10,184 bases of DNA from CAYXDR01 sp046498185 (GCA_046498185.1 JAWOBE010000151.1:1-10184), one strand, 5' to 3'. Shown: positions 1-6,050, counted from the first letter of the stretch. The notes: generated by a model not told the origin, from the letters alone. Numbers and translations are program-made.

Positions 1-58
1 TTTGCTAACCGCTAAGAGCTAATGGCTAATAGCTCGGGGCTCCGGCCGCGCCGGGGGC
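1..58 (+). repeat. Heptad/hairpin repeat, copy 1 (possibly cut by window edge)
   Basis: Bases 4-45 read as six successive 7-base units, each beginning GCT; the first four begin GCTAA. A hairpin follows: left arm 40-46 (CTCCGGC), loop 47-49 (CGC), right arm 50-56 (GCCGGGG), with one T-G wobble. The element recurs at 389-446. Bases 1-46 are identical to the second copy, and the only differences up to base 58 lie in the three-base loop. Because the match starts at base 1, the element may extend further upstream. A second small hairpin (GCTTC 57-61 with GAAGC 68-72) follows directly. I do not recognise a named family. Confidence 0.85.
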
Positions 59-114
59 TTCGCTGCGGAAGCTTCATATTTCGTAGCTCTCCACGATCGA
101 GACTCGCTATTTAT

Positions 115-141
115 TGTGGGAGCGGTTTTTAACCGCGATAA
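115..141. repeat. REP-like palindromic element
   Basis: A TGTGGGAGC head leads into a stem-loop with arms GCGGTT (122-127) and AACCGC (131-136) and a TTT loop, followed by GATAA. The head plus GC-rich stem plus GCGATA tail closely resembles the REP elements of pseudomonads, which begin TGTGGGAGCGG and are mobilised by RAYT (TnpA-REP) transposases. Only one copy is seen here, so repetition in the genome is inferred from the resemblance. No RAYT gene lies in the window. Confidence 0.55.
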
Positions 142-324
142 GTCAATGGGCACCGAAGTAGATTGACACGCAAGCTTTGGCTCTTACACCGAAGTCTCCC
201 GCATGACGTCCCTTCTCCCCGATGAATCTCCCGCATCGAACCCCCCGTCCCAGCCTTTATTCGGCCTGATGTAAATCGTTGTCAGTGAAGCGAAGCGAAA
301 CGGTTGTCGTAATCGATCTCCCTT

Positions 325-354
325 CGGCGTCGGCGTCGGTATCGGCGTCGGTAT
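325..354. repeat. Hexamer microsatellite (CGGYRT)5
   Basis: Five tandem hexamers alternate between CGGCGT and CGGTAT in the order CGGCGT, CGGCGT, CGGTAT, then CGGCGT, CGGTAT, followed by a partial unit (CGTCTG). It lies in noncoding DNA, 35 bases before heptad copy 2. Such tracts can change length by replication slippage; no effect on a gene can be read from its position. Confidence 0.8.
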
Positions 355-388
355 CGTCTGTTTCTCAGGTAGTGCTTTTGGATTCCGA

Positions 389-446
389 TTTGCTAACCGC
401 TAAGAGCTAATGGCTAATAGCTCGGGGCTCCGGCAACGCCGGGGGC
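389..446 (+). repeat. Heptad/hairpin repeat, copy 2
   Basis: Direct repeat of 1-58 at an offset of 388 bases. Six GCT-initiated heptads run from 392 to 433. The hairpin has arms 428-434 and 438-444 and loop AAC (435-437), where copy 1 has CGC. Divergence confined to the loop suggests the stem is kept, or that the copies are recent. The flanking bases 381-388 do not match anything visible before copy 1, which starts at the window edge. The right arm can also pair with CCCCGGC at 454-460, so this copy may take part in alternative RNA folds before the MBL gene. Confidence 0.85.
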
Positions 447-460
447 GATGATGCCCCGGC
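428..460 (+). other. Two mutually exclusive hairpins upstream of the MBL gene
   Basis: The segment GCCGGGG at 438-444 can pair upstream with CTCCGGC (428-434, 3-base loop) or downstream with CCCCGGC (454-460, perfect 7-bp stem, 9-base loop). Both folds cannot form together, which is the geometry of an attenuator or switch. No run of T follows either stem, so neither is an intrinsic terminator, and no transcript start is identified. It may simply reflect repeat structure. Confidence 0.3.
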
Positions 461-466
461 ATTATC

Positions 467-568
467 ATGGCGGATCGGGACGCTAACACTTGCGCCGGCC
501 GGGCGATGTGGAGTATGCTCAAAGCCGAATCGGGGCAGGCCGGGGAATTGGACTGGCTGCCCCGGTAA
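467..568 (+). CDS. Possible 33-residue leader peptide or small ORF
   Basis: An ATG at 467 opens 33 codons ending in TAA at 566-568, 24 bases before the MBL start. The codons mostly end in G or C, as in neighbouring genes, and the C-terminus reads LDWLPR. There is no Shine-Dalgarno before the ATG. The frame is closed just upstream by a TGA at 449, so this is not the visible tail of a longer gene in the window. I recognise no family. It could be chance in GC-rich DNA, a remnant, or a short upstream ORF. Confidence 0.2.
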   Translation: MADRDANTCAGRAMWSMLKAESGQAGELDWLPR

Positions 569-592
569 TAATTAGGATAGGGAGACGATAAA

Positions 593-1423
593 ATGAGTAT
601 AACAGTGCATACACTTTGTGAAAACACCGTTAGCGGTATCAATTTCGAAGCCGAATGGGGATGGAGTGCGCTTGTCACGATCGGAGAAACAAGAATTTTG
701 CTTGATACCGGTGCCAGGTGCGCGGCTGTGCGTAACGCGGATACCCTTGGGGTTGACCTTGGGTCCATCGATCGTATTGTGTTGAGTCATGCGCACCGGG
801 ATCATACCGGTGGCCTTTTCGAGATATTGCGAAGAACCGGCACGGTGGATGTATTTGCGCACCCCGCGGTATGGGAACGGAAGTATAAGACCGACCCGCA
901 GGGAAAAAATCCGGTGTATAACGGCGTTCCCTTTTCCCGATGGGACCTCGAAGGGCGCGCGCGGTTTTCTCTTCACAAGGACCCGGTCCGGCTGGCCGAA
1001 GGCCTTACTACCATCGGCGAAGTTCCTATGGTAACTGATTTCGAGATCCCGGAGCCTGTTTTTTATGTCCAGGAAGATGGACAGCTGCGCCACGATACGT
1101 TCCCGGACGATCTGGCACTTGCAGCTGAAACCGATAAGGGGCTGGTGATAGTGCTCGGCTGTGCTCACCGGGGTATGATAAATACAATACTTCATGCACG
1201 GGAAATAACAGGCCAAAAACGGGTACACGCCGTCCTCGGTGGAACTCATCTTTATCCGAAAAACAAAGAACAGGTGGCCCGGACAATCGAAGCCTTGAAG
1301 GAGCTGGGTGTGGAGAAAGTCGGCGTTTCACACTGCACCGGGCTTACGGCTTCGATGGAGGTGGCCAAGGCTTTTGGGGACCGGTTTTTCTTCAACAATG
1401 CCGGGAATGTCGTTACGTTTTAA
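593..1423 (+). CDS. MBL-fold metallohydrolase, dihydropterin-synthase-like group (COG1237)
   Basis: A 276-residue protein with the full metallo-beta-lactamase signature. The HxHxDH motif is at residues 66-71 (SHAHRDH, then TGG), with further candidate metal ligands at H192 (GCAHRG), H219 (GGTHL) and H247 (SHCTG). D38 lies in the early LLDTG strand. The GCAHRG, GGTHL and SHCTG motifs are typical of the COG1237 group, often annotated as 7,8-dihydropterin-6-methyl-4-(ribofuranosyl)aminobenzene-phosphate synthase; for most bacterial members the substrate is not established. There is no signal peptide, so it should be cytoplasmic. The start is set by GGGAG 8 bases upstream. It is first in a rightward series, and the ferredoxin gene begins 48 bases after its stop, suggesting a metal-dependent hydrolase with a redox partner. 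The fold is certain; the reaction is not. Confidence 0.9.
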   Translation: MSITVHTLCENTVSGINFEAEWGWSALVTIGETRILLDTGARCAAVRNADTLGVDLGSIDRIVLSHAHRDHTGGLFEILRRTGTVDVFAHPAVWERKYKTDPQGKNPVYNGVPFSRWDLEGRARFSLHKDPVRLAEGLTTIGEVPMVTDFEIPEPVFYVQEDGQLRHDTFPDDLALAAETDKGLVIVLGCAHRGMINTILHAREITGQKRVHAVLGGTHLYPKNKEQVARTIEALKELGVEKVGVSHCTGLTASMEVAKAFGDRFFFNNAGNVVTF

Positions 1424-1424
1424 A

Positions 1425-1443
1425 CCGTCGAATTTTTCGGCGG
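1425..1443 (+). other. Intergenic hairpin between MBL and ferredoxin genes
   Basis: Arms CCGTCGAA (1425-1432) and TTCGGCGG (1436-1443) form an 8-bp stem with one T-G wobble and a TTT loop, starting just after the MBL stop codon. No T-tract follows, so it is unlikely to terminate transcription fully. It could protect the 3' end of the MBL message or act as a processing site. Confidence 0.4.
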
Positions 1444-1471
1444 AGCAAGCGGTGAGGAGTGAAAAGATAAG

Positions 1472-1714
1472 ATGGCGTTTGTTCCAGTTGTCGATGAGGA
1501 GAAATGCAAAGGATGTGAGGAATGCGTGGATAATTGCACCGCAGGAGTTCTGGAAATGAGGCAGGGTGTAGCGTATGTGGCGAGACCTGAGGACTGCCAG
1601 GGCTGCGAGAACTGCGTGCAGGTATGTGATTACGATGCGATAAAAGTGATAAAGGATAATAGACAGGCTCTTTCACCTACGTTGGCTTCCCTTTTTAAAG
1701 ATTTGCCCGAGTAA
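1472..1714 (+). CDS. 2[4Fe-4S] ferredoxin
   Basis: An 80-residue protein with two CxxCxxCxxxC clusters: C12, C15, C18, C22 and C42, C45, C48, C52. This is the arrangement of bacterial-type two-cluster ferredoxins that carry low-potential electrons in the cytoplasm. In both clusters the residue after the last cysteine is not the usual proline (T23 and D53), a departure that may alter the cluster environment. A tail of about 25 residues after the second cluster carries no cysteine. GAGGAG at 1454-1459 lies 12 bases from the ATG, a rather long spacing. It lies 48 bases after the MBL hydrolase and 44 before the methyltransferase gene. Cotranscription with the hydrolase is likely; the electron partner is unknown. 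Confidence 0.9.
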   Translation: MAFVPVVDEEKCKGCEECVDNCTAGVLEMRQGVAYVARPEDCQGCENCVQVCDYDAIKVIKDNRQALSPTLASLFKDLPE

Positions 1715-1726
1715 AAAGGCTTTAGC

Positions 1727-1750
1727 CCGGCCGCGGTTTTGGCCGGTGGA
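1727..1750 (+). promoter_or_regulatory. Hairpin overlapping the methyltransferase ribosome binding site
   Basis: CCGGCC (1727-1732) and GGCCGG (1741-1746) form a perfect 6-bp stem with an 8-base loop. The likely Shine-Dalgarno GGTGGA (1745-1750), 8 bases before the ATG at 1759, shares its first two bases with the stem. Folding would partly hide the ribosome site; translation from the ferredoxin side does not reach it, since the ferredoxin stop is at 1714. Confidence 0.35.
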
Positions 1751-1758
1751 CATACATC

Positions 1759-2664
1759 ATGGCTTTTGTGTTCGACGAATACATGGATTTCATCCAGGAC
1801 TATCGCCTTTTCGGCGAGGCTGTGAACAGGCCGTCGCCCGTCCACGTGCGCGTAAACAGGCTCAAAGCCCGGCCGGAGACCGTTGTAGAGTCGATGAGAT
1901 CCCGAGGCATTAAGGCCGTCCCGGTTTCGGAACGTTTTCCTTGTTTTTTCATACTCGAAGGCGTTCCTCATCCCGGCAACCTTCCGGAATACCACCTCGG
2001 CTATATTCATCCCCAGGCCCTGACCAGCTGCCTTGCGGCCCTGGTTCTTGACCCCTCCCCAGGTTCGAGGGTGCTTGACATGTGTGCAGCCCCCGGAGGG
2101 AAGACCGCCCTTATCAGTGAGTTGATGCAAAACAAGGGGCTTGTCGTGGCGAATGAATTGGTGCCGGCGAGACAGAGCCCTCTGGGTCATACACTAACCA
2201 GGCTGGGGGTTATGAATGCCGTGGTTACAGGCTACCAGGCCCAGGAATTCCCCATGCGGAATCGCTTCGATTTCATCCTTGCGGATGTGCCTTGCTCCGG
2301 TGAGGGAGGTTTTAGGTCTGAGAAACAACACAAAAAACCAGTGTCAAAGCGCGGACGGGTAAATCTTCCCGAGCTCCAGAAGCGGATAATAATAAGGGGC
2401 TTCGACATGCTCGCGGAGCGTGGGGTGATGGTGTATTCCACTTGTACTTACAACCCCGATGAAAACGAGGCCGTAGTACAGTACCTGCTGGAGCAGCGGG
2501 ATGCAGAACTTTTGCCCGTTCAAACGGGTTTCAATCAGGAACCAGGGCTTTCATCCTGGAAAACGGAGTGTTATGATTCAAAACTTACCGTCGCCGCCCG
2601 GTTCTATCCCCACCGCGTCGATTCGGTGGGATTCTTCATGGCCAGAATATGCCGGAAAAGCTGA
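1759..2664 (+). CDS. NOL1/NOP2/Sun-family RNA m5C methyltransferase (RsmB/RsmF type)
   Basis: A 301-residue SAM-dependent methyltransferase that should convert a cytosine of rRNA or tRNA to 5-methylcytosine. The SAM-binding motif I is VLDMCAAPGGKT (105-116). Motif IV is ADVPCSGEG, with the proton-handling C179. Motif VI is STCTYNPDENE, with the catalytic nucleophile C229. A short N-terminal segment with the pre-catalytic HVRVNRLK pattern (29-36) precedes the core, and the protein ends at the typical GFFMARI strand (291-297). It lacks the C-terminal PUA-like domain of RsmF; that domain is encoded by the next gene, whose start overlaps this one. The target nucleotide cannot be told from the sequence. 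RsmB is less likely because the N-terminal NusB-like domain is missing. Confidence 0.93.
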   Translation: MAFVFDEYMDFIQDYRLFGEAVNRPSPVHVRVNRLKARPETVVESMRSRGIKAVPVSERFPCFFILEGVPHPGNLPEYHLGYIHPQALTSCLAALVLDPSPGSRVLDMCAAPGGKTALISELMQNKGLVVANELVPARQSPLGHTLTRLGVMNAVVTGYQAQEFPMRNRFDFILADVPCSGEGGFRSEKQHKKPVSKRGRVNLPELQKRIIIRGFDMLAERGVMVYSTCTYNPDENEAVVQYLLEQRDAELLPVQTGFNQEPGLSSWKTECYDSKLTVAARFYPHRVDSVGFFMARICRKS

Positions 2665-3097
2665 CTGGCGGTTGGTTCTGGGCTACCTGGAAGAGCGTTT
2701 TGGAATTCCATGCGGTGTTTTCGATAATTTCATGCTGCTCAAAACCTCCCGCAGCTGGCACCTTTTGAGCAAAAGCGCTCATGTCGAGCAGGCTGTAAGA
2801 CTCAAAACGGTGCAGGCTGGACTCAAGGCTTTCGAGCGGGTGGGGAGTTTTATAAAACCGACCACGCGGTTTATACAAATCTTCGGTTCCCACGCGACGA
2901 AGAAGGTGGTGAAGATCGACAGACTTGAACTAAGAAGGCTTTTGAGCGGAGAAAGCATTCCCGGTGACCATGAATGGGGGCAGGGTTATGTGATTCTGGC
3001 CGTCGATGGTTACGGTGTTATAGGGTTGGGCCTGCTTGTCGGGGGCCAGGTAAGAAGTCAGCTCAGGGCAAGGGAACTCGCCGGCCTTGACTGGTAA
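2573..3097 (+). CDS. Stand-alone PUA-like RNA-binding protein (COG3270, RsmF C-terminal domain type)
   Basis: A 174-residue protein with two recognisable blocks. The first, LVLGYLEERFGIPCGVF, is the usual opening of the family. The last third, from GDHEWGQGYVILAVDG through GLGLLVGGQVRSQL, matches the PUA-like domain found at the C-terminus of RsmF/NOL1-NOP2-Sun methyltransferases. It very likely supplies RNA binding to the methyltransferase just upstream. The start is uncertain. ATG 2573 has GGAG 4 bases upstream and gives a 92-base overlap with the methyltransferase gene. The first roughly 30 residues look unlike the family, so TTG 2672, just after the methyltransferase stop, is a serious alternative. 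The upstream gene keeps its complete C-terminal strand, so this is not a simple frameshift of one fused gene. Confidence 0.78.
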   Translation: MIQNLPSPPGSIPTASIRWDSSWPEYAGKADWRLVLGYLEERFGIPCGVFDNFMLLKTSRSWHLLSKSAHVEQAVRLKTVQAGLKAFERVGSFIKPTTRFIQIFGSHATKKVVKIDRLELRRLLSGESIPGDHEWGQGYVILAVDGYGVIGLGLLVGGQVRSQLRARELAGLDW

Positions 3098-3118
3098 CGG
3101 AAAATGAAGGGAGTTGTT

Positions 3119-4318
3119 ATGCTTTCGGAAAAATATCTGGAAAGATATGCGGATGTTTTGATGTGGGGCCTGAAAACCGCGAGGAGCGGACGGTTCAAAA
3201 AAGGGGATATCGTAGTCTTGCGGGGTGATCCGGCTGCAATGGCGCTCGCAGAAACCGTCTACGGCCGTATCCTGGATCTCGGCATGAACCCGGTGGTCCG
3301 GGTTGGCGGGACGCCTGGCATGGAAAGGATGTTTTATCAGAAGGCCGGCTCGAAGCAGCTGACTTTTATTCCTCCGGGAGAGGATGTTTTTAACAAAGCC
3401 GTCAATGGAAGCGTGTATTTCCACGCGCCCGAATCCCTGACGCACCTGGCCGGTGTAGACCCCGCCCGCATCGCGAAAGCCGCCGTGGCCAGAAAACCGC
3501 TCAGGGATATCATCATGCGAAGAGAGGATCAGGGGTTGTTCGGCTGGACGCTTTGTGCGGTGCCTACCGAGTGCCAGGCGCGGCATGCAGGGCTCACGCT
3601 CGATCAATACGAAAGGCAGGTGATTCGTGCATGCTATTTGGACTCCTCGGATCCGGTGGCCGACTGGAAAGATGTCTACCGACGGGCGGGTGCGATCAAA
3701 CGGTGGTTGAACAAAATGGAAGTAAAGGCATATCATGTTGAGTCCGAAAATTCCGACCTGACCGTGACCCCTGGTGAGAAAAGGAAATGGATAGGCATTT
3801 CCGGCCACAATATCCCCAGTTTCGAGCTTTTTCTTTCACCGGACTGGCACGGTGTAAGCGGAGTGTATTATGCCGATCAGCCCTCTTTTCGAAGTGGGAA
3901 TCTTGTAGAAGGCGTGAGGCTGGAGTTCAACAAGGGGGTGGTGGTTAAGCTTGAATCCGCGGCCGGAGAGAAATTCGCCAAGAGCCAGCTTTCGATGGAC
4001 AAAGGTGCCAGTCGAGTCGGTGAGTTTTCGCTGACGGACACCCGCTTTTCCCGGATCGACAAATTTATGGCCAACACCCTCTATGATGAGAATTTTGGAG
4101 GCAGTTACGGCAATTGCCATATAGCCCTTGGGGCGTCTTATTCCGATACCTATGATGGAGATCCCTCGGAGCTGACTGCAGTGAAAAAAAAGTCTTTGGG
4201 GTTCAACGATTCCGCACTTCACTGGGATTTGGTGAATACCGAGGATAAAACCGTCACCGCGGTTTTAAAGGATGGATCACGCAAGATCATATATCAGAAC
4301 GGAAAATTTTTTCGGTGA
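3119..4318 (+). CDS. M29-family metalloaminopeptidase (thermophilic aminopeptidase / AmpS type)
   Basis: A 399-residue cytoplasmic aminopeptidase expected to remove N-terminal residues from peptides using two metal ions. The ligand set of peptidase family M29 is present in order: E236 (NIPSFELFLSPD), E302 (SRVGEFSLTD), H334 (GNCHIALG), then H368 and D370 (ALHWDLV). The conserved tyrosine is Y341, seven residues after H334. The N-terminal half carries the family's GDIVVLRGD-like strand (29-37). I prefer ATG 3119, which has AGGGAG about 5 bases upstream, over ATG 3104, which would add five residues (MKGVV). It follows the PUA-like gene by 21 bases and probably shares its transcript, although no functional tie to RNA methylation is evident. 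Length is normal for the family. Confidence 0.92.
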   Translation: MLSEKYLERYADVLMWGLKTARSGRFKKGDIVVLRGDPAAMALAETVYGRILDLGMNPVVRVGGTPGMERMFYQKAGSKQLTFIPPGEDVFNKAVNGSVYFHAPESLTHLAGVDPARIAKAAVARKPLRDIIMRREDQGLFGWTLCAVPTECQARHAGLTLDQYERQVIRACYLDSSDPVADWKDVYRRAGAIKRWLNKMEVKAYHVESENSDLTVTPGEKRKWIGISGHNIPSFELFLSPDWHGVSGVYYADQPSFRSGNLVEGVRLEFNKGVVVKLESAAGEKFAKSQLSMDKGASRVGEFSLTDTRFSRIDKFMANTLYDENFGGSYGNCHIALGASYSDTYDGDPSELTAVKKKSLGFNDSALHWDLVNTEDKTVTAVLKDGSRKIIYQNGKFFR

Positions 4319-4327
4319 AGACCTTGA

Positions 4328-5086
4328 TTGAAAAATATGCTTGAAAACAGCTTCATACATATCCCCGGGATAGGGGAGGCGACCGAGCGCAGGCTCTGGG
4401 GAAAAGGAATTTTCGACTGGCAGGGTTTTTTGCGGACCAGTCGTTCCCCGCTTTCCCCGGGAAAGGACGCAATCGCCAGGGAAATGCTGTTTAAATCCCT
4501 CGACCATAGAAAAGATGCCTCTTTTTTTGCGGAAACTTTTCCACAGCGTGAAATGTGGCGGCTTTTCGAAGCGTTCAAAGACAGGGTTGTCTACCTGGAC
4601 ATCGAGACAAGCGGCGGCGTCGGGGGCTGTGATGAAATCACAGTGATCGGACTTTATGACGGCAAAGAGGTGAAAAGTTTTGTGAACGGCATCGATTTGG
4701 ACGCATTCGAACTCGAGATCGCCCGGTACGATATGGTGGTTACTTTCAACGGTGCTTGCTTCGACCTGCCTTACATAAGACGCGCGTTCCCGTCGATTTC
4801 CCTTCCGAAGGTGCATGTGGATCTCCGTTTCCTGCTGGGACGGCTGGGTTATCAAGGAGGGCTCAAAAAAATAGAACATGACTGCGGTATCGTCCGGGAC
4901 CGGGATATCGAGGGCATGGGAGGCTTAGAGGCTGTATGGCTTTGGCGTGACTACCTCGACGGGGACACCTCGGCACTCGAAAGACTTATCAGCTATAACA
5001 GGGCGGATATCGTTAATCTAGAACCTTTGATAGAAAAAGGTTTCAATGAAATGAGGCGGAAGTTGCTACCTGTTGCCGCGTGGTAG
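4328..5086 (+). CDS. RNase H-fold DEDDy exonuclease, YprB type, with N-terminal HhH-like segment
   Basis: A 252-residue protein of the YprB-like ribonuclease H-fold family. DEDDy 3'-5' exonuclease residues are visible: D91 and E93 in YLDIET, D146 in NGACFDLPYI, and Y223/D227 in YNRADI. These bind two metals for phosphodiester cleavage. The N-terminus carries IPGIGEATERRLWGKGI (about 12-28), a helix-hairpin-helix-like segment that would contact nucleic acid without sequence specificity. Whether the substrate is DNA or RNA is not shown. The start is ambiguous: TTG 4328 has GGTGA 9 bases upstream, while ATG 4337 (three residues shorter) has no good Shine-Dalgarno. It lies 9 bases after the aminopeptidase stop and ends 7 bases from the converging gene, with no terminator visible between. 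Confidence 0.87.
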   Translation: MKNMLENSFIHIPGIGEATERRLWGKGIFDWQGFLRTSRSPLSPGKDAIAREMLFKSLDHRKDASFFAETFPQREMWRLFEAFKDRVVYLDIETSGGVGGCDEITVIGLYDGKEVKSFVNGIDLDAFELEIARYDMVVTFNGACFDLPYIRRAFPSISLPKVHVDLRFLLGRLGYQGGLKKIEHDCGIVRDRDIEGMGGLEAVWLWRDYLDGDTSALERLISYNRADIVNLEPLIEKGFNEMRRKLLPVAAW

Positions 5087-5093
5087 AATGCGT

Positions 5094-6050
5094 CTAATAG
5101 CTTTCTGATTCCTCTATTTCAGCCACGATCCTCTCCGCCGGTTCCGACATGTCATCATCATAAGGGGCCGCAGTCCGGGGTGAAGCGATTACGCCCATTT
5201 TATGGAGGGCGTTTTTTACTATCGGCACAGGGGCCTTGCTGTACGCTTCCATGAGTGCCCGGATATGGCGGCCCATCTCCCAGATCTGGTGAAGGAAGTC
5301 GGGATAGTCGGTGTTCCCTCGGGTTCTTTGAAGAGATGTTTCGGTTATGGCGTGCCAAGGCCGGGGCGCTAGATTCGCCCCGATTGAAACTACGCCGCTC
5401 ATGCTGGGGAAGTCCAGGAAATTACTCTCATTGTGGTCATAAATCCTGAAGCCCTGCCTTCGCCGACAGGCCTTTTGGTAATTCCTGGCTCGATCCATCG
5501 AACCCGAGAAGACCAACCCTGCGATGGAGTCGATCTGGGCGAGTTCCTTGAGGATCGCGGTACGGATATTACCCCGTTTAAGGGGATTGTTTGACCTCGA
5601 TATGAATCCCGGGTCGTTGTGAAGGAGAAGCGGTCTTTGGGTACGGCGGGAGATCTCGTTGTAAAGTTCGGCGAGTCCTCGATTGCTATGGTAATAGAGC
5701 GGAGTGTCGATCCAGTAAAGAAGATGCCGGGGGGTGGTGGCGGCGTGTTCGAGAGTTTCGAGAAAAGTAAAAGTTTCCTGGATGTTGCCGGCTGTTATCC
5801 ATATGAAAATCGGCGCTTTCCCCTCGGCCGCCCGAAGTGCTCGGACCATGATTTCTACTCTGGTTTCGCAATCCAGCGTGTGTCCTTCCCCGGCCGATGG
5901 ACCCGCGGCGAGCATACCGTGAACATGGGGCGATACACGGCGGATCAACCGCTCGAGCCCTTCTGTGTCGAGCGCTCCGTCCTCGGTGAACGGGGTCACG
6001 AGATCAGCGACCAAGCCCCTGGGTGGTAAAGCTTTGTCCGCAGTGTTCAT
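5094..6050 (-). CDS. DapA/NanA-family (dihydrodipicolinate synthase-like) protein lacking the Schiff-base lysine
   Basis: A 318-residue TIM-barrel protein of the class I aldolase/DapA superfamily. Family landmarks are the opening GLVADLVTPFTEDGALD (12-28), the GPSAGE loop (50-55, equivalent to GTTGE), and TPLYYHS (116-122), which keeps tyrosine at the catalytic tyrosine site. The strand that normally reads GxKDSSGD, with the imine-forming lysine, reads GLVFSGSMD (178-186), so Val180 (codon 5513-5511) replaces lysine. The usual YNxPGRTG is HNDPGF (144-149). Normal DapA, NanA or KDG-aldolase chemistry is therefore unlikely. It may be a pseudoenzyme, a binding or regulatory protein, or use other chemistry. 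Its start lies 47 bases inside the end of kpsF, which suggests translational coupling; GGAGGAGAGG lies about 10-12 bases before the ATG. Length is normal and there is no signal peptide. Confidence 0.85.
   Translation of the reverse strand: MNTADKALPPRGLVADLVTPFTEDGALDTEGLERLIRRVSPHVHGMLAAGPSAGEGHTLDCETRVEIMVRALRAAEGKAPIFIWITAGNIQETFTFLETLEHAATTPRHLLYWIDTPLYYHSNRGLAELYNEISRRTQRPLLLHNDPGFISRSNNPLKRGNIRTAILKELAQIDSIAGLVFSGSMDRARNYQKACRRRQGFRIYDHNESNFLDFPSMSGVVSIGANLAPRPWHAITETSLQRTRGNTDYPDFLHQIWEMGRHIRALMEAYSKAPVPIVKNALHKMGVIASPRTAAPYDDDMSEPAERIVAEIEESESY

Larger units (their letters stand above)
1..592. other. Repeat-rich noncoding region upstream of the MBL gene
   Basis: No convincing protein gene lies here apart from a possible 33-codon ORF at 467-568. 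The region holds two copies of a heptad/hairpin element (1-58 and 389-446), a REP-like hairpin (115-141) and a hexamer microsatellite (325-354). It also holds short direct repeats: CACCGAAGT at 151 and 187, and CTCCCGCAT at 196 and 228. Several CCGGGG/CCCCGG inverted repeats lie close to the MBL start, for example 540-545 with 560-565. I found no convincing sigma-70 promoter; the best candidate (TTGCGC at 490, TATGCT at 514, 18-base spacer) is weak. A clear Shine-Dalgarno, GGGAG at 580-584, sits 8 bases before the ATG at 593. Confidence 0.7.

Noticed and set aside
1..446. CRISPR array
   Set aside because: Only two repeats, 388 bases apart, with no regular spacers and no cas genes.
572..1249. 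225-codon open frame on the minus strand
   Set aside because: It is antisense to the MBL gene, which has all metal-binding motifs; the shadow has none.
2573..2664. Frameshift breaking a fused RsmF gene
   Set aside because: The methyltransferase keeps its complete final strand and its own stop, and the PUA-like domain is a known stand-alone protein, so a natural split is the simpler reading.
2930..3808. 292-codon open frame on the minus strand
   Set aside because: It is antisense to the M29 aminopeptidase and the PUA-like gene and shows no recognisable domain.
5087..5093. Bidirectional terminator between the convergent genes
   Set aside because: Only 7 bases separate the stops, and no stem with a T-tract was found across the junction.
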